Below, in pieces: positions 35,881 to 45,148 of a stretch of 64,000 bases of DNA. A program made the translations under genes and the position numbers. Numbering within the stretch: the first letter of the stretch is position 1; the number at the start of each line of letters is the position of its first letter. Source of the DNA: UTCHB3 sp002050155 (lineage in GTDB: Bacteria > Bacteroidota > Ignavibacteria > Ignavibacteriales > Ignavibacteriaceae); assembly GCA_030584105.1 (NCBI GenBank), contig CP129491.1, forward strand, positions 1,612,001 to 1,676,000, given 5' to 3'. Below the pieces are notes generated by a model. The model worked only from the letters and a program-made list of their open reading frames with translations, did not search any database and was not told where the DNA came from.

Positions 35881-37353
35881 CTACTGCTTTTTAAAACTCC
35901 GTGCTGCGTTTAAGGCGTCCAATGCGTTAACCACCCCCCATCCCATTTCATTGTTTGGGTTTAAGGAATTGCCTGCAGTACTTCTTAAAACATCTGCAAG
36001 CTGCACCGGCGAGAGCCATGGTTGTTGAGAAAGAAGAAGAACCCCTACTCCTGCCGCCAAAGGACACGAAAAAGAAGTCCCTGAAGCTAAGCTATACCCG
36101 CTTTTTGTTAAGGTTCCCGCAACACGCACACCAAACCCTAAAGCCAGAATGTCCGGTTTTATCCTGCCGTCAACAGTGGGCCCCACACTCGAAAAATACG
36201 CGATAGAACCATTCTGATCAACTGCACCCACGGCTATAACACTGTCACCATCCGCCGGAGCGCTTAGTGTGTTGTGCAGAGCATTCGGTCCCTCATTTCC
36301 TGCAGAAATAAACACTGCAATCCCTTTGCCCACCGCCATATCGGCTGCAATTGTTATGCGTGCGGTGTTACCATCCATATCTTTCCAGGAATAACTGTGG
36401 AAAGGCGGGTCGTAATCAAGGTAACCAAGAGAAGAGGTAACCAAATCTACGCCTATGCTGTCAGCCCATTCGATTGCAGAAATCCAGTTATCTTCTTCTA
36501 AGGGGGTTTCGCTGTCGGTATTTTCAGTTTTTGCTAACAGGAAAGTAGCGCCGTATGCCGGTCCGATTAAATTACCGGAGCTGTAACCTCCAATTGCTGA
36601 AAGAACATTAGTCCCGTGGCTTCCTTCGCCCGCGTCTGTTCCGTCGCTTACATCTGAATCGCCGTTAACAAAATCCCATGCAGCCAGAATATCAATATTT
36701 TCGAACGCCTTGTGCTCCAAATTATTGAACCCCGTATCGAAAACGCCCACTAAAACTCCTTTTCCTGTTATCCCAAGGTCGTGAAGTGCAGGCACATTCA
36801 TCATCTCGTTCTGACGCAAACTTTTACCGTAGTTAAGTGCATGCTCATTTTTTGAGTTTGGCTCATTTTGAAATTGTTTGGTCTCGGGGTCGTCAACCAC
36901 TTGGTTAGTGTACCTTTTTGAAAAACGCATTACCAAATCAATTTTACTTACAAACGGCAGCCTCTCAATCTCTTTAACCTGCGCCTTAGTAACCTGTACA
37001 CAAGCCGAGTTTAGCCACTTCGATTTACTCTTTACCACTAACCCAATCGATTCAAGTGATTTGAGATATTCGCCGTAAACCGGAAGATCAGTTGTATTTA
37101 CTAACTCATCAGCGGGAAGATATTTTTTTCTTCTCTCAAGCGATCTTTTTGAAACTAACTTTTCAGGCGTTTTAAACAACTTCTGCGAACCCTGCCCCTT
37201 ATCTTTTAGGAATACCCAGCAAGCAATTGAATCCTGATCGGACATCCTGTTAATTACAACTTTCAGGTTTTCAGTTAGTTTAGAAGAGGTGACACTTCCC
37301 TGAAAAGAAAAGGTTAATAAGGCAAGAAAGGGTAAAAGAAGGATTTTTTTCAT
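35881..37353 (-). CDS. S8 family serine protease (subtilase), no sorting domain
   Basis: Exported subtilisin-like protease with signal peptide MKKILLLPFLALLTFSFQGS, which decides the start at 37353 (an upstream frame adds seven residues and overlaps the neighbour). Residues 30-145 are an inhibitor-like prodomain. From this start the triad is Asp206 (VFDTGFN), His246 (GSHGTNV) and Ser427 (GTSFSCPLA), with oxyanion Asn353 in SAGNEG. It is a tandem paralogue of the next protease but ends at ALDALNAARSFKKQ, without the C-terminal sorting domain. It may be periplasmic, or may have lost its secretion signal. Confidence 0.9.
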   Translation of the reverse strand: MKKILLLPFLALLTFSFQGSVTSSKLTENLKVVINRMSDQDSIACWVFLKDKGQGSQKLFKTPEKLVSKRSLERRKKYLPADELVNTTDLPVYGEYLKSLESIGLVVKSKSKWLNSACVQVTKAQVKEIERLPFVSKIDLVMRFSKRYTNQVVDDPETKQFQNEPNSKNEHALNYGKSLRQNEMMNVPALHDLGITGKGVLVGVFDTGFNNLEHKAFENIDILAAWDFVNGDSDVSDGTDAGEGSHGTNVLSAIGGYSSGNLIGPAYGATFLLAKTENTDSETPLEEDNWISAIEWADSIGVDLVTSSLGYLDYDPPFHSYSWKDMDGNTARITIAADMAVGKGIAVFISAGNEGPNALHNTLSAPADGDSVIAVGAVDQNGSIAYFSSVGPTVDGRIKPDILALGFGVRVAGTLTKSGYSLASGTSFSCPLAAGVGVLLLSQQPWLSPVQLADVLRSTAGNSLNPNNEMGWGVVNALDALNAARSFKKQ

Positions 37354-37358
37354 TTTAA

Positions 37359-39113
37359 TCATTTTAACAAACATATTTTAAGCGTGTAAATTTTATCGCC
37401 CGCATTCATTACAAGGAGATATACCCCCGCAGCAAGGCGGGTTCCGTCCATCGCTATTTTACTCTCACCAGGCGGAAATGTTCCCTCTGCAACCTGCTGA
37501 ACTACCTGCCCGGCAGGGTTGTAAAGAGTTAAAATTAAGTGCTTTTCTTCAGGTAATTTGAAACTTATTGTGGTTGAAGGATTAAAAGGATTCGGGTAGT
37601 TGCTTAAAATTACGGGCGAATTTGGGTTTAACCCGCTTTCTTCTTTAATACCAACCGGTGCGTAATTAATCGCTGAAAGCGCGTTCGCAATTCCCCAACC
37701 CATTAATCGGTCGGGGTTTGAAGCTTGTGAAGCGGTAGTTCTTAAAACTTCGCGGATGTATCCGGGGCTGAGTGTGTCATTTTTTTGCAACATCAAAGCC
37801 GCAATTCCTGCTGCAATAGGTCCCGATAAAGAAGTTCCCGAAACATAAGTGTATGAGTTTCTCGCCGGGGGGCTTGCAACAAAAGTGCCGCTTCCCATAG
37901 CCATGATATCGGGTTTTATTCTTCCGTCAGCAGTAAGCCCCACACTGCTGAAAGGAGAACGCACGGAATCCTTTGTAACGGAACCGACCGTGATAACTGA
38001 AAATCCATCCGCAGGTGCACCGAGTGTGTTATGGTTTGGGTTATTGCCGTTGTTTCCTGCACTGACAAAAACCGTAATACCTTTTGAAACTGCAAGATCA
38101 GCAGCGATGGTTATTCTTGCCGTAGAACCGTTCATATCCTGCCAAGTGTAGCTCTGATATGGTTCGTCAAACTCCAGGTAAGAAAGCGAAGTGGAGGTAA
38201 CATCCACACCGATTGAATCGGACCATTCAGCGGCAGCGATCCAGTTGTCTTCCTCAAGCGGGGTTTCACTCTCAGTATTTTCGGTTTTTGCCAAGAGATA
38301 ACTTGAGCGATATGCCGTTCCTATCAAAGTCCCCGGCAGATACCCGGCAATTGAAGAAAGCGTCATCGTTCCGTGCGTGCCGACACCCATTCCGTGATCC
38401 CCGACATCCGGGTCGTTGTTAACAAAATCCCAGGTTGCAACAATTTTTAACGAATCAAAAACTTCGTGCGCAAGGTTGTTGAAACCCGCATCCATTAAAC
38501 CGACAAAGACACCGGTGCCGTCGTAACCTAAATCGTGAACCGCCGGAATGTTTTCAACTATCAGTTGCCCGTATGACTCACCATAATCTAACAAGTGATC
38601 GTCAGTAGGTGAGGAAGAAAAATTGCGCTTTTCAGATTTGATTATACCGTCATTCTTCTGCCCTGTTGTTGTCGCAATAACTCCTTTAGCAACAAAACTT
38701 ATTTTTTTAACAAAAGGAAGTGCAGCCAATTTATAAAGCCCCTCGGCACCCGTTTGAACGGTAACCGAATTGAACCATTTCGATTTGCTTATCACGCTAA
38801 AACCTTCATTCTGCAAGCCATCCAAATAAGGCTGCCAGATGGGAAGATCCGTAAAGTCAATTTTCCCGCCTCTTTTGGCTCTTCTGTCAATCGAGCGTTT
38901 GCTCAGGAAAAGCTCCGGAGTGCTAAGCAACCGGGTGTTTTCACCTTTATCGGTAAAATCGACCCATACCTTCACTACCTCTGCCGGGTTGCCTGAAAGC
39001 CAGCCGTTTATTTTCTCTGAAAATTTACCGATTACACTTCCCTGCCCCAAAACTAAAGCAGGAACCAATGTGGCAAAAAGTAGAAAAAACGCAACATAAG
39101 TTTTGATTTTCAT
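37359..39113 (-). CDS. S8 family serine protease with type IX secretion sorting domain
   Basis: Subtilase with signal peptide (1-24), prodomain, and catalytic domain: Asp in GLMDAGFNN, His in GVGTHGTMT, Asn in SAGNNGNN and Ser in VSGTSLSGP. A C-terminal domain of about 85 residues beginning SNYPNPFNPSTTISF and ending KIYTLKICLLK is a T9SS type A sorting signal, so the enzyme is exported across the outer membrane. It is 5 nt upstream of its paralogue, and the two probably form an operon with metG upstream (2-nt gap). Confidence 0.92.
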   Translation of the reverse strand: MKIKTYVAFFLLFATLVPALVLGQGSVIGKFSEKINGWLSGNPAEVVKVWVDFTDKGENTRLLSTPELFLSKRSIDRRAKRGGKIDFTDLPIWQPYLDGLQNEGFSVISKSKWFNSVTVQTGAEGLYKLAALPFVKKISFVAKGVIATTTGQKNDGIIKSEKRNFSSSPTDDHLLDYGESYGQLIVENIPAVHDLGYDGTGVFVGLMDAGFNNLAHEVFDSLKIVATWDFVNNDPDVGDHGMGVGTHGTMTLSSIAGYLPGTLIGTAYRSSYLLAKTENTESETPLEEDNWIAAAEWSDSIGVDVTSTSLSYLEFDEPYQSYTWQDMNGSTARITIAADLAVSKGITVFVSAGNNGNNPNHNTLGAPADGFSVITVGSVTKDSVRSPFSSVGLTADGRIKPDIMAMGSGTFVASPPARNSYTYVSGTSLSGPIAAGIAALMLQKNDTLSPGYIREVLRTTASQASNPDRLMGWGIANALSAINYAPVGIKEESGLNPNSPVILSNYPNPFNPSTTISFKLPEEKHLILTLYNPAGQVVQQVAEGTFPPGESKIAMDGTRLAAGVYLLVMNAGDKIYTLKICLLK

Positions 39114-39115
39114 CT

Positions 39116-41167
39116 CTACCTTACCTTTGTTCCGTTGTTAACGGACTGATCAATTTCAACCACTTTTAGTCCGCCATCGGGCGTATCAACAGCAAGCATC
39201 ATTCCGTGAGACTCCAAGCCCATCAACTTTGCAGGCTTCAGATTTGCAACCACGATAACCTTTTTACCGATTAACTCTTCAGGCTCGTAAGCCTTGCCCA
39301 AACCGGCAATCACCTGGCGCCTCTCTTTTCCGAACGAAACCTGCACTTTTATCAGTTTTTCACTTTTTTTAACGCGCTCAGCTTCTACGATCTGTGCAAC
39401 ACGAAGGTCGGTTTCAAAAAACTGATCGATTGAAATCGGGTCAATTTTTTCAAAATCTGCCTCTTCCTCTGCTTCGGGTGCGGTTTTTCGCTTCATTTCT
39501 TCGATAGTTTCATCCTCAATTTTTCTGAAGAGAATTTCAGGCTGCCCTAAAGATTCACCTTCAACCAAATTGAGCTTACCGGCGTGCAGCCACTCAACCG
39601 ACCGTTTGCCGAGCATTTTTAAAATTTTCTCGGAGCTTTTCGGCAGAACGGGCATGAACAACAGCCCAAGCGTATAGATCGTCTGCAGGCAAAGGTGAAG
39701 TGTTGTTGAGCACTTTTCACGATCGTTTTTCAGTGTTTTCCAAGGTTCAGAATCGTTGAAGTATTTGTTGCCCGCCCTCGCAAGGTTCATAATTTCAAGC
39801 GTTGCGTCTTTGAAGCGGTATTCTTCAAAAAGATCGGCTATTTTCTGCGGGTAGCCTTCTAACTGATTCAGCAACTCTTCATCCCGCGTGCTTAGCGTGT
39901 AAAGCGCGGGTACCTTTCCCTCAAAATTTTTGTGTATAAATGTGAAGGTTCGGTTCACAAAATTGCCGAGTATATCAGCCAGCTCATTGTTGTGTTTTGC
40001 CTGAAAATCTTTCCACGAAAAATCAGTGTCCCGGTATTCCGGCAGATTCATGGTAAGAGTGTATCTGAGGGAATCTGCCTTAAAATGTGAGAGGAAATCG
40101 ATCACATCAATGCCCCACTTCCTGCTTTTTGAGAACTTTTTCCCTTCGAAATTCAAAAATTCGTTTGCAGGGATGTTCTGCGGCAGAACAAAATTTTCGT
40201 CATCTGAGTGGAGGTCGTTCCATGCCATCAGCATCGCCGGAAAGATAAGTGCATGAAAAACAATGTTGTCTTTTCCGATGAAAGCAACATATTTTGTTTC
40301 CGGGTCCTGCCAGTAATCGCGCCAGGTTTCCTCCTCACCGCGCTGCTTAAAAAGTTCTTTTGTGGCTGAAATGTAGCCCAAAACCGCCTCGAACCAAACA
40401 TACAACACCTTGTTTTCGAACCCCGGAATCGGCACTTTAACGCCCCAGTCGAGGTCGCGTGTTATCGCTCTGTCCTGCAGCCCTGCGGAAAACCACCCTT
40501 TGCAGTATTGCAGTACATTATCTTTCCAGCCGTATTTTTCATCCATTTCGGCGATGTAGCTTTCCAATCTTTCCTGAAATTTACCGAAAGGGAAAAACCA
40601 GTGTGAGGTTTCTTTTAACTCGGGGCGCTGCCCTGAAATTTTGCTTACGGGGTCGATAAGTTCCGAGGGGTCATACAAAGCGCCGCAGTTTTCGCACTCG
40701 TCACTTCTTGCGTTTTCGTTCCCGCAGCGAGGGCAGGTGCCCTCAACATATCTGTCCGGGAGGAACATTTGTCGGGAAGTGTCGTAGAATTGCAACGATT
40801 TTTTCTCGACTAACAACCCGCTGTTGTAGTAATCTAAGAAAAACTCCGCTGCCGTTTTATGATGAATCGGGTGGCTCGTTCTGCTGTAGATATCGAAACT
40901 CATTCCGAATTTTTCGAACGATTGCTTGTTTATTGCGTGATAACGGTCGATTATCACCTCCGGTGATACTTTCTCATTATCCGCCGTTATTGTAATCGGC
41001 ACGCCGTGTTCGTCGGAACCACAAATGAAAATAATATCCGTTCCCCGAAGCCGTTGGTATCTCACATAGATATCCGCCGGCAGGTATGCACCCGCTAAAT
41101 GCCCAAGATGGATTGGTCCATTTGCATAAGGAAGTGCAGCAGTAACCAATATCTTATTTTTCGCCAA
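39116..41167 (-). CDS. metG: Methionyl-tRNA synthetase
   Basis: Charges initiator and elongator tRNA-Met. HIGH region PYANGPIHLGHLAGAYLP near residues 13-30; two zinc knuckles CPRCGNENARSDECENCG near 143-160; KMSKS equivalent KFSKSRKWG. The C-terminal 105 residues are an EMAP/Trbp-like tRNA-binding domain (RVAQIVEAERVKKSEKLIKV). Length 683 fits this two-part architecture. The gene lies just upstream of the two subtilases. Confidence 0.96.
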   Translation of the reverse strand: MAKNKILVTAALPYANGPIHLGHLAGAYLPADIYVRYQRLRGTDIIFICGSDEHGVPITITADNEKVSPEVIIDRYHAINKQSFEKFGMSFDIYSRTSHPIHHKTAAEFFLDYYNSGLLVEKKSLQFYDTSRQMFLPDRYVEGTCPRCGNENARSDECENCGALYDPSELIDPVSKISGQRPELKETSHWFFPFGKFQERLESYIAEMDEKYGWKDNVLQYCKGWFSAGLQDRAITRDLDWGVKVPIPGFENKVLYVWFEAVLGYISATKELFKQRGEEETWRDYWQDPETKYVAFIGKDNIVFHALIFPAMLMAWNDLHSDDENFVLPQNIPANEFLNFEGKKFSKSRKWGIDVIDFLSHFKADSLRYTLTMNLPEYRDTDFSWKDFQAKHNNELADILGNFVNRTFTFIHKNFEGKVPALYTLSTRDEELLNQLEGYPQKIADLFEEYRFKDATLEIMNLARAGNKYFNDSEPWKTLKNDREKCSTTLHLCLQTIYTLGLLFMPVLPKSSEKILKMLGKRSVEWLHAGKLNLVEGESLGQPEILFRKIEDETIEEMKRKTAPEAEEEADFEKIDPISIDQFFETDLRVAQIVEAERVKKSEKLIKVQVSFGKERRQVIAGLGKAYEPEELIGKKVIVVANLKPAKLMGLESHGMMLAVDTPDGGLKVVEIDQSVNNGTKVR

Positions 41168-41414
41168 AATCTTTACCGTAAATTTTTTTTTAAAAGCAAT
41201 AAATATAGTTAATTTTGGTCAGTTTTTCTTAATCGTGTGAGCTTTGTCAAAATCAATTTACCTTATTTCAATGAGATTCATTAAAGTGCGTTCTTAAGCC
41301 GGAATATTTTGCAAAGCAACAGAATTACCGAAAAAACATTATTTTTGCCCCTTTGTTATTGAATGTTATTAAATTGTTTTTCCAATGTCCAAACATCCGA
41401 AAATTCCAACCCTT

Positions 41415-42281
41415 ATGCGAAAACTACAATTTCTGTTTCTTTTTTTAATTTTCACCGCCGGGTTCGTTTTTCCGCAACAGGTTGAATTGCTGCCCGGTAC
41501 CCGGCTGTTCAATATGCTGAAAGCCGCAGATACCGAACCGAAATTTGGGCTTACTTTCGCCCCGGAAGATCGCTCTATGAAAGTGGATGTGGGAAATGCT
41601 TACGATGCTGTCTCAATTATCCTCGATTCAGGCTCAGTTATTAACGCCGGAGCCGAGTTTTTCGCTTATGCTAAAGTGGTTGAATATCGTGAGTATCGCC
41701 TTCAGGTTGCTGCCATCGATGGGTTTTTCGGCGGCAACATTTCCTGGTTAAAACGCATTGAAGGTACACAACACTTCCAACTTTTGAGGCTCCGGTTCAT
41801 CCACAGAAGTGCACACTTAGTCGATGGAGCATGGGATGAAAAAACTGATTACTGGAAAGACCGTGAAGCACCCGTTCCGTTTGCCGACGATTTTTTTGAG
41901 TTTAACCCTGCCCTGCAACTGAACTACTACGCCGTTGGGCTGAAATTTTACGGCGGGGTTACTTATTCTATTTTAATAAGACCGCAGGATCAAAAGAGAA
42001 TGGATTTCTCGCTCGGCAGCGAAGTGTTCGTTAACGACCCCCTGTTCCGGGTTCTGAATAATGATGTTAGATTTTGGGCTGCTTATGACCTCAAATTCAG
42101 AGGAAGACCGGAATACCAACCTTCGCATTCTTTTATGGCGGGAATTAAATTCGGTGAACCTTATGGGAACGGATTATCGATTTATGCGTCTTATTATGAC
42201 GGGTTCGATTGGTTTAGTTCGCATTATAAAAACCGGCTGAAAAAATTTGGGCTTGGCTTCTTTATCGACTTCAACCCGTAG
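41415..42281 (+). CDS. Exported DUF1207-like protein
   Basis: A signal peptide (MRKLQFLFLFLIFTAGFVFPQ) sets the start at 41415; an upstream ATG at 41385 would add ten residues. The mature protein shows barrel-like strands and ends GLGFFIDFNP. The overall pattern (LLPGTRLFNMLKAADTEPKFGL at the start, HSFMAGIKFGEPYGNG near the end) resembles DUF1207 proteins, of unknown function; this call is from memory of the family and is moderate. The 3' end with its TAG stop is repeated 66 bp later. Confidence 0.75.
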   Translation: MRKLQFLFLFLIFTAGFVFPQQVELLPGTRLFNMLKAADTEPKFGLTFAPEDRSMKVDVGNAYDAVSIILDSGSVINAGAEFFAYAKVVEYREYRLQVAAIDGFFGGNISWLKRIEGTQHFQLLRLRFIHRSAHLVDGAWDEKTDYWKDREAPVPFADDFFEFNPALQLNYYAVGLKFYGGVTYSILIRPQDQKRMDFSLGSEVFVNDPLFRVLNNDVRFWAAYDLKFRGRPEYQPSHSFMAGIKFGEPYGNGLSIYASYYDGFDWFSSHYKNRLKKFGLGFFIDFNP

Positions 42282-42360
42282 TTGTTGTCGGTTTCAACGG
42301 GCATCTTCTGCGCCGCGGGAAATCCCGAGGCCCGCTTCAACCCGTAGTTGTTATCGGTTT
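42269..42360 (+). repeat. 66-bp-spaced direct repeat of the DUF1207-like gene end
   Basis: The 26 bp at 42269-42294 (codons for FNP, TAG stop and flank) recur at 42335-42360 with one mismatch. The 66-bp period keeps frame: reading through the TAG stays open for 21 codons and ends with FNP and a second TAG. The 40-bp spacer is locally GC-rich and contains a small CGGGA/TCCCG hairpin. Confidence 0.85.
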
Positions 42361-42556
42361 AATTTTCAGTTTTTATTGTTCTTATTTCAAATTTCCCTTT
42401 GAAATCGGGCAATTATTTCTTATTTTGTATCTTAAAGGTTTCCAATCCTAAACAATTTTGATAAATTTTATATTTTATTTCTTAAGATTTTCTAACCTTT
42501 AAGCCACTGTAATAAAGTTTTATTTTAACGATTTTATCCGTTGAGAGGAGTTCAGC

Positions 42557-43474
42557 ACGGAAAAAGTAATTGAAGTAACCGGGCTTCACAAAAAATATAA
42601 ACAGATTCACGCAGTTAACAGCCTTGATCTTAATGTTTACGAAGGCGATGTTTTCGGATTCCTGGGTCCGAACGGCGCAGGCAAAAGCACAACAATTCGA
42701 ATGCTTCTTTCCTTAATCTTCCCTACTCAAGGGAAAATTAAAATCTTCGGGAAGGAATTGCTGCAAAACCGAAAAGAAATCCTCGCTTCAGTCGGTGCAA
42801 TTGTGGAAAAACCTGATTTCTACGGCTACATGACCGCTTATAAAAACCTTGATATTCTTTCCCGAATCTCAGGCTTCCCTGCCTCCAAAAAGAAAATTAT
42901 GGAAACCCTGGAAATGGTAAGGTTGGAAAAAAGGTGGAACTCTAAAGTTAAAACCTTCTCACATGGGATGAAACAGCGCTTAGGCATTGCACAGGCTCTG
43001 ATTCACGACCCCAAACTGATTATACTCGATGAACCAACCACCGGACTTGACCCGCAAGGTATGAAAGAAGTAAGGGATTTGGTTATTTCATTAAGCAAGG
43101 ATTTCAAGAAAACAGTTTTCCTTTCTTCGCATATTTTGCATGAAGTTGAACTTATTGCCAACCGCATGGTGATAATCAACAAGGGAAAAACCGTAACCGA
43201 AGGAACCGTGCAGGAGTTGCTTAATGCCACCGAAACAAAAGTGGCTATTGAGGTTGACGATACAGAAAAAGCGGCAGCACTTCTGAACGAATCATCTTTT
43301 TCGCTTCAATTCGAGCCCCCAACCGGCACAACTCTTCACTTAACGATGATGAAAGAGCAAATTCCCGCTCTGAATCGCCTCTTTGTGGAAAACGGGATCT
43401 CCGTCAGTTCAATTGTCCCGACTCGCTCGCTCGAAGAATATTTTCTGAACTTAACCGGCAAGGAGGGGCAATGA
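42557..43474 (+). CDS. ABC-2 type transporter ATP-binding protein, apparent ACG start
   Basis: NatA/CcmA-type ATPase of 305 residues. Walker A GPNGAGKST is at 42665-42691, signature FSHGMKQRLG, Walker B LIILDEPTTGLDP, H-loop LSSHILHE. The reading frame opens after a TGA at 42542-42544 and has no ATG, GTG or TTG before the ATG at 42701, which lies past Walker A. The best start is ACG at 42557, six nt after GAGAGGAG, giving MEKVIEVTGLHKKY, a normal ABC N-terminus. A sequence error (ACG for ATG) is the alternative. It overlaps the permease gene by four bases. Confidence 0.88.
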   Translation, partial: TEKVIEVTGLHKKYKQIHAVNSLDLNVYEGDVFGFLGPNGAGKSTTIRMLLSLIFPTQGKIKIFGKELLQNRKEILASVGAIVEKPDFYGYMTAYKNLDILSRISGFPASKKKIMETLEMVRLEKRWNSKVKTFSHGMKQRLGIAQALIHDPKLIILDEPTTGLDPQGMKEVRDLVISLSKDFKKTVFLSSHILHEVELIANRMVIINKGKTVTEGTVQELLNATETKVAIEVDDTEKAAALLNESSFSLQFEPPTGTTLHLTMMKEQIPALNRLFVENGISVSSIVPTRSLEEYFLNLTGKEGQ

Positions 43475-44307
43475 TCGACTTAGTAAAGATTGAACTTTAT
43501 AAAATTTTCAGAAAGTGGCGAACATATATTGGGTTCATTGCAATCGCTATTATCGTATCGCTTATTGAAATTTCAATGTTGCTGCAGGGGGAAAACTACC
43601 TTAAATTTTTAACAAGGAATTTGGAGGGGCTTTTCGTTTTTGAAGGAAATTTCCTGAACGGTTACCTGATTTCGTACCTCGTTTTGGGTGCATTATTGGT
43701 GCATATTCCGTTTCTGATTTCATTGGTTGCGGGCGACCTCCTCGCCGGTGAAGCAACTGCCGGCACTTTCAGGATGTTGCTTACCCGACCCGTCTCACGG
43801 GCACAACTTATAACGGCAAAGATAATTGCTGCAACAATTTACACCAATTTGATGATCGCTTTTCTGGCGGTGGTTTCACTCGGGCTTGGCGTACTGTTGT
43901 TCGGCACGGGCGAGTTGATAGTTATTAAAGATGTGCTGATAATCTTCCCAAAAGACGATATTCTTTGGCGGTTTTTCGTCGGCTATGGGCTTGCTTCACT
44001 CAGCATGATGGTGGTAACTTCGCTTGCATTTTTCTTCTCTTCGCTCGTTGAAAATGCGATAGGGCCCATTGTCAGCACGATGGCGGTCATAATTGTGTTT
44101 TACATTTTATCCGCAATAGATGTTGATTTACTGCAGAAGTTACAGCCCTATTTCTTTACTTCTTATATGCACTCGTGGGATGTGGTGTTCAATACCCCTG
44201 TTGACACCGAAGAATTGTGGAAAGCAGCCGGCATTCTTTCTTTTCATATTTTCATTTTTCTGGGTATCACTTATTTTATCTTCAGAAAAAAGGATATTAC
44301 TTCTTAA
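43471..44307 (+). CDS. ABC-2 type transporter permease
   Basis: Six-TM permease of 278 residues (first TM about 19-38, then 65-90, 108-135, 165-190, 195-215 and 245-265). The stretch LAGEATAGTFRMLLTRPVSRAQLITAK is the typical ABC-2 cytoplasmic motif (core residues 88-114). Its start overlaps the ATPase stop (ATGA). The exported substrate is unknown; the downstream LolA-like gene suggests an envelope lipid or lipoprotein link. Confidence 0.9.
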   Translation: MIDLVKIELYKIFRKWRTYIGFIAIAIIVSLIEISMLLQGENYLKFLTRNLEGLFVFEGNFLNGYLISYLVLGALLVHIPFLISLVAGDLLAGEATAGTFRMLLTRPVSRAQLITAKIIAATIYTNLMIAFLAVVSLGLGVLLFGTGELIVIKDVLIIFPKDDILWRFFVGYGLASLSMMVVTSLAFFFSSLVENAIGPIVSTMAVIIVFYILSAIDVDLLQKLQPYFFTSYMHSWDVVFNTPVDTEELWKAAGILSFHIFIFLGITYFIFRKKDITS

Positions 44308-44430
44308 AGATGATTTTGCAAATGAATTTTCATCAGAGATATTACTTCTTAAAGGTGCTGATGATTAATAATTTTTATGAAAAATTTTTCTTCTTAAGGA
44401 TGTTACTCTAAGAGAAAATTACTTCTTAAT
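44293..44430 (+). repeat. 45-bp repeats from the ABC permease gene end
   Basis: The sequence around GATATTACTTCTTAA (codons for DITS and the stop) at 44293 recurs at 44338; the core TTCTTAA lies at 44301, 44346 and 44391, an exact 45-bp period, and again at 44423. The copies become progressively more diverged towards the next gene. Confidence 0.75.
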
Positions 44431-44449
44431 TTAAACGGAAGTGTTGATT

Positions 44450-45148
44450 ATGTTCAAGTTTATAGTAAAAACTGTTTTTTCTTTCACTCTAATTGTTGCG
44501 GTTGCGCACTCGCAAACCAATGCCGAGCAGGTGCTGCAAAAAATGCAGCAAAAATTCGATCAGGTAAAGAACTATCAGGTTGATGTGAAAGTTAAAATTG
44601 ATGTCGATTTTCTAAAAGTACCCGAGAGCGAAGCGACCATCTACTTCAAAGCTCCCGATAAAATTGCGATGAAAACGGGCGATAAATTCGCTTTAATGCC
44701 GAAAGAAGGCTTGAATTTTAACCCCGGCAGCCTGCTGAAAGGGAAGTATTCCGGCGTTATGGAAAAAGACGCCAAAATAAACGGGCGAATGAATTACACG
44801 GTTAAAGTTATTCCAACAGGAAGTAACAGCGATGTAGTGCTTTCTACTTTCTGGATTGATAAAGAGACTTACTACATCTCCCGTATTGAAACCACAACAA
44901 AAACTAACGGCTCGTTCACACTCGATCTTACATACCCTTCAAAATCAGTATATCCGCTCCCCTCTTCGATGGTTTTTAGTTTTGAAGTGGGTATGTTTAA
45001 CATGCCGAAAGCATTCGGAGGCGGAAAAGGCAAAGAAAAGGGAAAAGGTTCCGGCAATCCGGGAGCTAAAACCCCGGGGAAGGTTTATATTACTTATAAA
45101 AATTATAAAGTGAACAAGGGCGTTCCTGACTCAGTTTTTAAAAAGTAG
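44450..45148 (+). CDS. LolA-like outer-membrane lipoprotein carrier family protein
   Basis: A periplasmic protein with signal peptide (ending VAHSQ). The opening AEQVLQKMQQKFDQVKNYQVDV and the strand pattern (EATIYFKAPDKIAMKTG) fit the LolA/LolB fold or the related outer-membrane lipoprotein-sorting family. A Gly/Lys-rich insert (GGGKGKEKGKGSG) precedes the last strand. Start chosen at ATG 44450 behind CGGAAG; in-frame GTG 44441 and TTG 44444 are alternatives. It follows an ABC-2 exporter. Its 3' end is multiplied in a 67-bp array. Confidence 0.78.
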   Translation: MFKFIVKTVFSFTLIVAVAHSQTNAEQVLQKMQQKFDQVKNYQVDVKVKIDVDFLKVPESEATIYFKAPDKIAMKTGDKFALMPKEGLNFNPGSLLKGKYSGVMEKDAKINGRMNYTVKVIPTGSNSDVVLSTFWIDKETYYISRIETTTKTNGSFTLDLTYPSKSVYPLPSSMVFSFEVGMFNMPKAFGGGKGKEKGKGSGNPGAKTPGKVYITYKNYKVNKGVPDSVFKK

